Source: Gordius sp. MW1
Lineage: Eukaryota; Nematomorpha; Gordioida; Gordea; Gordiidae
Assembly: GCA_964036665.1 (NCBI GenBank)
Contig: OZ038533.1
Span: forward strand, 4,822,001 to 4,886,000
Direction of reading: 5' to 3'
Length of the DNA stretch: 64,000 nt
Part shown: in pieces, positions 43,900-51,707 of the stretch
Layout: each line of letters begins with the position of its first letter
Numbering within the stretch: the first letter of the stretch is position 1
Made by a program: the position numbers and the translations under genes
Notes under the pieces: model-generated
Told to the model about the DNA's origin: nothing
Seen by the model: only the letters and a program-made list of their open reading frames with translations
The model's database searches: none

Positions 43900-44040
43900 A
43901 GGGGGCGTAGCCAGGTTTTGGACTGAGGGGGGGGGGACGTTTAAAAGTTCAATCAGGGGAGGGCAAAACAAATTTTTTTTAATGTTTAAGGGTTTTTGTA
44001 TTGAAATATCATTTTTTCGTCACCCCCGGCTACGCCCATG
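43900..44040. mobile_element. GGGCGTAGCC foldback MITE, subfamily 2
   Basis: GGGGGCGTAGCCAGGTTTTGG ends; interior CGTTTAAAAGTTCAATC and GTTTTTGTATTGAAA differ from the main subfamily. Right end GGCTACGCCCATG. Confidence 0.78.
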
Positions 44041-44481
44041 TCTATACAGTTTGATTTTATAAATCATAGGCTTAGTTACCCTTCTAAAGTGATGGTCAAT
44101 TATTAATATCAATTTAGTTCTGTATGATTTGCAGTAAAATGATATAAGGGATCAATGGAAGCTGTATTTAAAAAAGAAACATAATATATTATATCAGAAA
44201 CTTTCCGAATCGCTAAATTATTTAAGTTTTAATTATCATTATCTTATAATGCATTTGATTTAAAAACCACACGCTTATTTTGAGTTTTTTTTATTTTTCG
44301 CCTTACTTAAAGGTATTAAATATATATGTTAAACGCTATGATGGATTATCCCTTTTCTCTCCTACTAGTGTGCAGGGGAGGAATAAGTTTAGAAAAACGC
44401 TGTATAAGATTATAGATTTCTGAAATAAAGTTAGCATAAGTTTTATCACAGCTAACAATTGACGCGAATTATAATAATACA

Positions 44482-46194
44482 TTAAGACGTTTTTAATTTC
44501 TCGCCACTATTCTTGCGCCTAAGGGATTTTACAAGAGCGAGAATATAGGTTAATACACCCATTCCGATCGGTAAAAAGAGAGGGATGTATATAGCGTATT
44601 TCTGATCGGCTGGAAAGTAAAGAGATTCCAAGAGGCTGGGGTCAAAATAGGCTTCGTTAGACAGGCGAACGGCTTGGTACGATAGCTGGAGAGCAGTACC
44701 AAGATGGCCGCCATTTAACGAATCCAAAGCTCGATTGATTAAATCGAGCGACCGTTTAATTTCATTCACCATGGTATCATCGACGATCAAATTGGGCGTC
44801 GAGCGGACGTGATCAGCAAAGTTTCTTATGACTCGAGCGGCAAAAATTAAGTTTTTAATGCAAGCCGCTCGCGCCATGTAGTCAAGCCTCCATGGCTCGA
44901 GGGAAGGTAGATTTATTACGTACGCCTGAGGGTCGTGTACTAACAACTCGTAATCAAGGCGATGGAGGGGGAAATCCATGAAAGTGAAAGCGTGTAAGAG
45001 AATGTTTGAGATCAGAGCAGTACGGTTATTGTTATCGTAGTAGAGGTTTTGATTTAGAAGTAAGACGCTACCCCATCCCGGACTGGAAAAAGATGATATG
45101 GGTCGAGAGGTTAGGCTGTCGTGTGGCTGAAAACATAACAGAAATTTAATGCTAGTCAAACCGTAAGGTCTCCCCGTTTCGACATCGCTTATTGAATCAA
45201 TAACGTTGAGGAAAGAGGACAATTGATTAATTTCGTGGCTGTTCGGGTTGGCTACATGTATATCGCTAAATTCCTTTAAATGCACCCGCCATTGAGGCGG
45301 TAAAGCAATGGTGTTTAAATGTCTGATGCGATACTTAAAATAGTGCAAGGGGGCAAGCGGTCGCATAGATTCTTTCAACTCTTCAATGAACGCATGATCA
45401 ATGCGCTCAAAAGCAGTTGATTCGAGCCAACGGTCCTGAAGGATGATAAAATCGATATTAATGAAACGGTCGGTACTCAATTTAGCTAAATTATTTCTCA
45501 AATATGCCACATAATCTACCGTACCCACACCCGGTATACGCGGTACCCCAAAAGCCCGTCTCAAGTGTCTAGAAATTGTTTCAATACCAACCACGTCATC
45601 AAGGATGTATTTTATGTTCGTCCCCATTGCCTCCTTTGAACTATCGATTAAATCATTAGTGAAAGGGACGATAATTTGGTCGCGCTTCAACAATATTTTT
45701 TCGTTTCCCGCCCTTTCCTCCATTTTAGTAAAGGCTATCTTTACCAATCCTTCCAAATAATAGCCGTTGCCTGATGTATTTTCTTCATCTGTACTATTTA
45801 TTCCGTAATACGCTAATATATTGTAGTCAAGACCGTTGTTAGTGGCATTTAAGGTGGAAAGGAGTTCATAATGAGTCCATTGTAACATCGCCTTTTTTTC
45901 AGCAGGGCTCCATGTGGATGCATTTGTTGTTCTTTCAAAAGTTACACAAATTGGTATTTTCAAAGTTAAAGTAAGGCGTGTATTAGATTCTCTTTTTCCA
46001 AGCAAATCGTCAATTACCTGGAAAGGGACTAAGGCCCTTTTAACTTCTGTGGTTTTTAGCCATATTGGGATGGCTAAGGTAGATATGAGGACAAATGTTA
46101 TGCCAGCTATAAAGGTGTTCCGTTTCTCTTCACCACTTTTGTCAATTTTTAAAGCTTCTTTCATCATCTCAGGAGGGATTTGATCAGACGACAT
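44482..46194 (-). CDS. PIGS: GPI transamidase subunit PIG-S, single exon
   Basis: 570 codons from ATG (46194) to TAA, the normal length for PIG-S, a subunit of the ER-membrane GPI transamidase complex that attaches GPI anchors to proteins. Visible features: N-terminal membrane segment (residues about 27-46, FIAGITFVLISTLAIPIWL) followed by LKTTEVKRALVP, the counterpart of the family WKTTE.YRA.LP block; a large lumenal domain (TVDYVAYLRNN, WGSVLLLNQ, then LRLD-type repeats); and a C-terminal FPADQKYAIYIPLFLPIGMG membrane segment (about 533-553) with a basic cytosolic end (RRKN). No introns, unlike the other host genes here, but the frame is intact and no poly(A) scar is seen, so it is probably functional. 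Confidence 0.93.
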   Translation of the reverse strand: MSSDQIPPEMMKEALKIDKSGEEKRNTFIAGITFVLISTLAIPIWLKTTEVKRALVPFQVIDDLLGKRESNTRLTLTLKIPICVTFERTTNASTWSPAEKKAMLQWTHYELLSTLNATNNGLDYNILAYYGINSTDEENTSGNGYYLEGLVKIAFTKMEERAGNEKILLKRDQIIVPFTNDLIDSSKEAMGTNIKYILDDVVGIETISRHLRRAFGVPRIPGVGTVDYVAYLRNNLAKLSTDRFINIDFIILQDRWLESTAFERIDHAFIEELKESMRPLAPLHYFKYRIRHLNTIALPPQWRVHLKEFSDIHVANPNSHEINQLSSFLNVIDSISDVETGRPYGLTSIKFLLCFQPHDSLTSRPISSFSSPGWGSVLLLNQNLYYDNNNRTALISNILLHAFTFMDFPLHRLDYELLVHDPQAYVINLPSLEPWRLDYMARAACIKNLIFAARVIRNFADHVRSTPNLIVDDTMVNEIKRSLDLINRALDSLNGGHLGTALQLSYQAVRLSNEAYFDPSLLESLYFPADQKYAIYIPLFLPIGMGVLTYILALVKSLRRKNSGEKLKTS

Positions 46195-47407
46195 GACTTG
46201 TCACATAAAGCCTCCTTTTGAATGTTGGATTGCCTATAATTATCATGTCATCCATTATAATAACATTTGCAAATAATAAAGCTAAAATTAACATTAACCA
46301 GTAGTGTCCAAAAAAAAATATTTTATTATTTTAGCAATACTTTTAAACTCACCAAGTCTTTTAAGGAAAATGCACTCTGGTTAACAATTGATTTGTCTGT
46401 ATTAGTAGTTCCACCATGTTTAGATATTAAATAAATACTGTAGGTCTTTATAAAAGCTAGGCTAGATGTTGTTAGGAAGAAGTGAGATTTAATTAAATAA
46501 ATTATATTGGGATAAAAGTTTCAATTAATGTCAAATAACATATAAATAATATATAAATATTTAGAAAACAATGAATCATTATCTATAACCTAATTTCAAG
46601 AAAACTATGGTATATGTGCAAAAATATTTATAGCAAGTTTTCAAATTCTTAAGCCATTGACATTTGATTACATTTAAACATATGATTTCGTATAATTTTT
46701 TCACAATCATACAATATTTAAAAAATCTTATAAAAGCATGCAAAACGAAAAACTAATTTAATTAAAGTGTGCAATTATCCATCAAATTGAAACATTTATG
46801 TACAAAGGCAAATTAGAATATAGACAGGAGAATATTACAAGTGTATTTTATAGAAATATAGAGTAATTACATACCTTATATATAGTACAGAATATAATAT
46901 GTGCATTTTAATAAATAGCCTAATCTTGCTTTTAAGGATTTGTAAAAACTTATTTCTTATATATAAGAGGAATTAATTGATTCCTTTTAAATCAGAAATT
47001 TTGTTCAACCTGTGAGCATAATCATGCCCTTATCATTTATATACACCCATCTTACTCACTTATTTAAAAAATCAAAAAAACTTATTGACTTTATAATGGT
47101 TCTACCAGGTTGTATAACTAAATAGTTGATTTATTTACAAAAATTTTCCATGAGTTAAAGCTATTATATTTATTAGAAGAAAGGCATTCCTAATGCATAA
47201 TTTAGTAAAACTATTTTGCCTAAAAAGCTATTATAGTTTTTAAAATAATTATATACCCCTTTAGGGTGTAATGTTTCTGTCACTACTGGGAGAAGGGTTA
47301 TGCCCTTCTTCCAGATCCCCTGGTTACGCAATTGTTTCACCAGGGGCTTTTATTTTACCCAATAAAAATTAATAACTCGTACACTACAAATATGTCATAA
47401 AAAAGCG
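46195..47407. other. PIGS upstream region
   Basis: AT-rich, no exon seen. Two adjacent hairpins at 47291-47346 (AGAAGGG/CCCTTCT and CCCCTGG/CCAGGGG) lie just before the retroelement. Any PIGS promoter would be between here and 46194; no clear TATA box can be assigned. Confidence 0.4.
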
Positions 47408-47538
47408 AAATTTTGGAGGTAAATATCGAGTGGTAAAAAGAGGGGGGCAGAATGCGTAAATGCGTGGGAACAAAATAAGAAGCGAATGCGATGGAGTTGG
47501 TGTAACGCGTTTATATAGTGCGCGGATCACGTGCTCGG
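47408..47538 (-). repeat. 3' terminal direct repeat of the retroelement
   Basis: 131 bp, base-for-base identical to 50208-50338. Contains CACGTG near its 5' side (element orientation) and CTATATAA about 20 nt further in. Left flank ...CATAAAAAAGCG is unrelated to the right flank of the element. Confidence 0.93.
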
Positions 47539-47543
47539 GGGAT

Positions 47544-49262
47544 TTAAGTTCGGTTCTCCCCCTCGCTCTCCAGGATTTCGCTTTCCCAGAAACCCAAGTC
47601 TATCTCGTTTTCGTCATTGCCTATGTTTAACAGGTCTAGTTCCTCTATGTTAGGGAGCTGCTCAGGCACGGCGTAACGTGTGAGGGGCAGGAAAAAGCGT
47701 GACGGTTCGTCTGCCGGGTTTTCAGTTGTTGATACCCATCTCAAGTTGAAATGTAGCCTCAACAGGTGAGAGACATCATATGATGCGACGAAATACGCTA
47801 TTATCTTTTCTACTATAGGTGAATTCGAGCCACCCTTTCGGAGTACGAAATACGCCGTCATAGAATCCGTGAATACCTTTGGGTAGCGAAAGCCGTTGTG
47901 GATTGCGTGTAGGTAGGCGTAAATGGCGGCTAGCGTCTCTGTGGCCGTTATGTGATTTACATTGGTCCATTCAAGCCCAATAGCTTGAGCAGCTGTTTCG
48001 AAAGTTACGGAAAACTTGATGTCTCCCCATGCGATGCCGATGTGGGTGTCAGACGCATCTGCATAAATGACTGTGTCGTGCTCTCTGTGCAGCGGGATGA
48101 CTTGAGTGAGCAATGCCAAGCATCCTTCCAGCTTCTTGTAGGCAGCGGGTCTGTCGTGACTGGTGCCGTTGCCGGTGGACAGGGAGTAGAACGTGGTGAA
48201 TAGCTTCGGCATCCCTGTTAGATTGTAGTAAAAGTAATTAAGGATGCCCAGAGCTTCCAGCAGTACGTAATCTTCTGGTGGCCTTGGAGTGGCTAAGAAG
48301 AGGAAAAGGATATCGGCTGCGTAACGAAGGCGTTGTTGTACCTCAGGAGTGCATTTGACTGTGTGAGTGGTGAAATCTAGGACCATACCCAGGTATTTAA
48401 TTCTCGTCTCTGCTGTGTACGACGATTTGCTGGTATTGATGGTGAGACCCCAATCAGCTGCCATTTGGGCTATGTTGCCTAAGTCGGTTATGACGTGGTC
48501 TTCATCCTTTGCGAAGATCAGTATATCGTCGAGATATACATTGTAGTTACATCGTGTAACTGCCGATTTTACTAGGTCTGCAACGATAGTCTGTAGTACG
48601 TATGGCGAAAACGATGCACCCATCGGTAAGACGTTATATTGGTATGCCTTTCCCCTCCACTTGTAGCCACAATAACGTTTGTAATTCTTGTGGAGGGGAA
48701 TACTGAAGAACGCCGCCTTCAAATCGATCTTGGCGGCGAAGTTAGCTGATGCTAACTGCTTTGCTGTCAACGGAATGGTCGCCAACTTCACTGGGAGATG
48801 GTGGAAGTTTTTTGAGGCTTCCGACATATCTGTGATGACTCGGGCGTCCCCGTTGCTCTTGGCTATGAAAAATGTTGCGGAGGTGATCGCGAGCGCTTGC
48901 GTCTCAGAAACAACCCCCGATTCTTTCATTGCGGTATAATAGCTCGGACTGCCTTTTGATATGCAACCCCCCCTGTTGGGCTTGAACAAGCCACCATTTG
49001 CCCTGATTTTGGCTAAGTTCAGGGGGGGTTTAAAGCCGTTGAAGGCTATATCCAATGTGAATTGTGACATCATTGGATGAGGCTTCAGCCTCGTAGTTTT
49101 TATGTCTAGAGGCCCCGTGGGCTTCTTGCTAGCTGCCTCTTTACCCCATCGGAAGAGGACTTTATGGTGGTTGATGAGCGATGGTATTAGGCTTGACCCT
49201 TGATCGGTATCGAGCGGCTCGTCAGTGGGGTTTACCCTTGCCGAAGTGTCTGTCGGCGGCAC
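47544..49262 (-). CDS. Reverse transcriptase / RNase H ORF2 of the retroelement
   Basis: 572 residues from a GTG at 49262, but the frame is open back to 49637 (697 codons stop to stop), in +1 relative to ORF1, so translation may depend on frameshifting rather than on this start. RT motifs: FFIAKSNGDARVITD (131-145), KIDLKAAFFSIPL with catalytic D180, VLPMGASFSP (211-220), YLDD (243-246), and KYLGM. RNase H: D402 (YADAS), E442 (ATETLA), D466 (FTDS) and D518 (NPADEPSR), all four acidic residues present. The rest, to TAA at 47544, is acidic and contains no integrase (HHCC, DDE) or tyrosine recombinase motif. Confidence 0.9.
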   Translation of the reverse strand: MPPTDTSARVNPTDEPLDTDQGSSLIPSLINHHKVLFRWGKEAASKKPTGPLDIKTTRLKPHPMMSQFTLDIAFNGFKPPLNLAKIRANGGLFKPNRGGCISKGSPSYYTAMKESGVVSETQALAITSATFFIAKSNGDARVITDMSEASKNFHHLPVKLATIPLTAKQLASANFAAKIDLKAAFFSIPLHKNYKRYCGYKWRGKAYQYNVLPMGASFSPYVLQTIVADLVKSAVTRCNYNVYLDDILIFAKDEDHVITDLGNIAQMAADWGLTINTSKSSYTAETRIKYLGMVLDFTTHTVKCTPEVQQRLRYAADILFLFLATPRPPEDYVLLEALGILNYFYYNLTGMPKLFTTFYSLSTGNGTSHDRPAAYKKLEGCLALLTQVIPLHREHDTVIYADASDTHIGIAWGDIKFSVTFETAAQAIGLEWTNVNHITATETLAAIYAYLHAIHNGFRYPKVFTDSMTAYFVLRKGGSNSPIVEKIIAYFVASYDVSHLLRLHFNLRWVSTTENPADEPSRFFLPLTRYAVPEQLPNIEELDLLNIGNDENEIDLGFWESEILESEGENRT

Positions 49263-49470
49263 TGGGTATGTGCGAGGTGGTAGCGGATCCGATTGTGCAT
49301 CGTCCGGTTCGTCTATTGGTTTAGGAGGCGAGAATATTAAGCGGCGAGTCTCCCTTAAGAAATTTATGATTTGTCGCCACCACCTGGGAGACTCGATACT
49401 CTCGCCACCATTTAGGGTCGGTTCGCCCGAAGGCCCGTAACCCCAATTGTTAACCGTTTGTTTCAGAAGT

Positions 49471-50196
49471 TTACGAACGCGGGGCAGGGGCCGCGTTCTT
49501 CGTGAAGTGTCGGCCCGGCTTGCTGCCTCGGCCCCTGCCAGCGCCTCGAAAAAACGACTTCTTTGGAGATTTGGGGGCGCTCCTTTCGATGTCGATGTTG
49601 GCCCATCCCATTTCGGCCAGCCAGCTTGTGTCTGTCTTTATCGCGGTGGCCCAGTTGTACTTTATGGCTAGACATAACGTTTTTAGCTGTTTATCGTGGG
49701 TGGTGAGTACTTCCATGGGTGTGTTAGGTGTACAAGCCTTTGTCATTTCTATTGCATATTTGGCCTCATGTCGGTCCCGTTTTTGTATTCTCTGGTCCGG
49801 ATCCTTAAGGAGGGCGTCAAGCCCTTGTGTATGTTTTATGATGTCTTCATACACATTCGCCGGTGTTTTTGGTATTTCCGGTGCTGGTAGGACCTGCATG
49901 GTTGCGGGCGCAATTGGCTGCAGCGTGTTTGTCGGCACTTCCCGAATGGCTAGGTTGCCCATGACAGTGAGGGAGGATTGCAGCATCTCCCGCATTGCGT
50001 CAATTTGACGCTGATTCGCTTCCGCCATCTTTTGGTTGGTTTTGGCTTGTTCCTTCTGGAACTCCACTAGCTGCGCTATTAGCTCGTTAGGGCCCCCAGC
50101 GGGTACCCCTGCTCTGACAGGGCCCAAAGAGGAGCTGCCAGGGCTGAGTGGAGTTGTTTCCCCGTCTTTACCACGGTTCCCGGTTGACTTAGTCAT
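49471..50196 (-). CDS. gag-like ORF1 of the retroelement
   Basis: 241 residues from ATG. Gly/Ser/Pro-rich start, a predicted coiled coil (about 38-78: ELIAQLVEFQKEQAKTNQKM, then QIDAMREMLQ), a central part (EDIIKHTQGLDALLKDPDQR) and a basic RGRGSKPGR tail (about 217-230) fit for nucleic-acid binding. No CCHC zinc knuckle. Position before RT and composition support a capsid/nucleocapsid role; no sequence family recognised. Its 3' end overlaps the RT frame by 167 nt. Confidence 0.75.
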   Translation of the reverse strand: MTKSTGNRGKDGETTPLSPGSSSLGPVRAGVPAGGPNELIAQLVEFQKEQAKTNQKMAEANQRQIDAMREMLQSSLTVMGNLAIREVPTNTLQPIAPATMQVLPAPEIPKTPANVYEDIIKHTQGLDALLKDPDQRIQKRDRHEAKYAIEMTKACTPNTPMEVLTTHDKQLKTLCLAIKYNWATAIKTDTSWLAEMGWANIDIERSAPKSPKKSFFRGAGRGRGSKPGRHFTKNAAPAPRS

Positions 50197-50207
50197 GTAG
50201 GGGGGAA

Positions 50208-50338
50208 AAATTTTGGAGGTAAATATCGAGTGGTAAAAAGAGGGGGGCAGAATGCGTAAATGCGTGGGAACAAAATAAGAAGCGAATGCGATGGAGTTGG
50301 TGTAACGCGTTTATATAGTGCGCGGATCACGTGCTCGG
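50208..50338 (-). repeat. 5' terminal direct repeat of the retroelement
   Basis: Identical partner of 47408-47538. In element orientation it begins CCGAGCACGTGATCC and ends CCAAAATTT, 11 nt before the gag-like ATG at 50196. Confidence 0.93.
50311..50318 (-). promoter_or_regulatory. TATA box in the 5' terminal repeat
   Basis: CTATATAA on the - strand about 20 nt inside the repeat and about 115 nt before the gag-like ATG; the same box is at 47511-47518. Its placement suggests transcription starts inside the terminal repeat. Confidence 0.5.
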
Positions 50339-50489
50339 CTAAGGGAATGGGGGTGGCAGGGAGAGGCGGCTTCCCCCCTCTAAATCAAAAAATTCTTCAA
50401 AATTTAATATAATGATTAAAATTAATAAAAATTATCATTTTGCCGCTCCCTAAATCATCAATGCTCTCCTATAACTGGCTACTCTCATG
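50339..50489. mobile_element. GGGCGTAGCC foldback MITE truncated by the retroelement
   Basis: Begins (G)CTAAGGG directly at the end of the terminal repeat, so its first about 10 bp are missing; continues CAGGGAGAGGCGGCTTCCCC and ends CTGGCTACTCTCATG. Confidence 0.75.
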
Positions 50490-51307
50490 GCTCATAGTTT
50501 TGTTGATGCACATCCTTCAACCAGTACAAATAAGATTACTATATATATCTATATTACATCAAAAGCAAGTTTTCCATTTCGCGATGGATATTTTGATAAA
50601 ATATGTCAATGTATAATATGTGTCAGTTTAATATTTGATTGAGATGTATCTAATTATCTTAATATCCCCCTCCCCCTCAAAGAAACCCTTATTAAGTACT
50701 ACCTAATGTATTATAAAAATTATGTTAATATTTTGATAGAAATGGGTAAAACCTTAATAATTATATGAGCTCTCTAAAAGAAATTTGTAAATCCATAAGT
50801 TAAAGCTTAATATTTATATCGATACTTAATATTCATGCATCCTGGTGTCTAATATCACAGGGAAGGAGGCTTTGGGATTGTAATCTACACCTCCCGGAAA
50901 TCGTGATTCAGATATTTTAAAATTTAAAAATACTAATAATTATTTTGAATAATGAATAGGTTAAAGCTTTTAATTTATTATCCACTCCAATTTAAAAAAC
51001 TGAAAAAATTGGGATCAATATATATTAGTTACTCAAAGGTGTCCTAAAGATTTAATATGTCAAAAACTATTCATTGACAGATTCTCATTAATTTGCAGAA
51101 TTGTTCTATGGGAACTTTTAGTGGGAATAAGGTCCCTACACGTAAGACTTTATGTTTTATAAGGGTTTGAAATGTATTGCACAAAACCTATAAAGGGTTA
51201 AAACAGATATAATTAGCACGGACAAAGACAAAATCTTAGTTTTGTTGGGAAATCAAATGAAGTACAATGTCTATATATTCGTATTTCTAAATTTCAGACC
51301 CGTTAAT

Positions 51308-51697
51308 CCTTTAAAGTCAACTGAAAAACGTCCAACTGAACAAAAACCTCCTAATCTCATCTAATCTGACCAAACTATATCACTTCATCGTTTAAATTGA
51401 CTTTAAAAGCTAACATATTATACAATTTACAATCTAATAAACTATTCTATTAAATTCTTATACCTTAGATTAATATATATTGTGCCATTCTTACCTTAAA
51501 AAGGAAATACAATATTATCCATTTATAATCCAATATAAAATAATCTAAGATATAAGAATTTAATAGAATTAGATTGTAAATTGTATAATATGTTAGCTTT
51601 TAAAGTCAATTTAAACGATGAAGTGACATACTTTGGTGAGATTAGATGAGATTAGGAGGTTTTTGTTCAGTTGGACGTTTCTCAGTTGACTCGGGTT
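51308..51697. mobile_element. Long palindromic foldback element
   Basis: Two inverted arms of about 150 bp (left from AGTCAACTGAAAAACGTCC, right ending GGACGTTTCTCAGTTGACT) around an AT-rich centre near 51480-51530. Flanked by CCCGTTAAT on both sides (51299-51307, 51698-51707), an 8-9 bp target duplication compatible with hAT or Mutator-type elements. No coding capacity. Confidence 0.8.
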
Positions 51698-51707
51698 CCC
51701 CGTTAAT

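Larger units (their letters stand above)
47408..50338 (-). mobile_element. Terminal-repeat RT/RNase H retroelement without integrase, complete
   Basis: 2,931-bp element bounded by two identical 131-bp direct repeats exactly 2,800 bp apart. Reading on the - strand: repeat, 11 nt, ATG of a gag-like ORF, an overlapping RT/RNase H ORF, 5 nt, repeat. Only 11 nt lie between repeat and ATG, so no room for a usual tRNA primer site; repeat ends are not TG...CA; no target duplication is seen. No integrase, aspartic protease, chromodomain or tyrosine recombinase motif found. The RT/RNase H resembles DIRS/Ty3-type enzymes. Identical repeats and intact ORFs suggest a young insertion. Confidence 0.85.

Noticed and set aside
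47952-48203. Open frames on the + strand across the RT gene
   Set aside because: Antisense to the RT/RNase H ORF, whose catalytic motifs settle the strand.
49502-50008. 168-codon open frame on the + strand
   Set aside because: Antisense shadow of the gag-like ORF1; no recognisable motif.
47408-50338. Classical Ty3/Gypsy or Copia LTR retrotransposon
   Set aside because: No TG...CA ends, primer site, protease or integrase; no target duplication.
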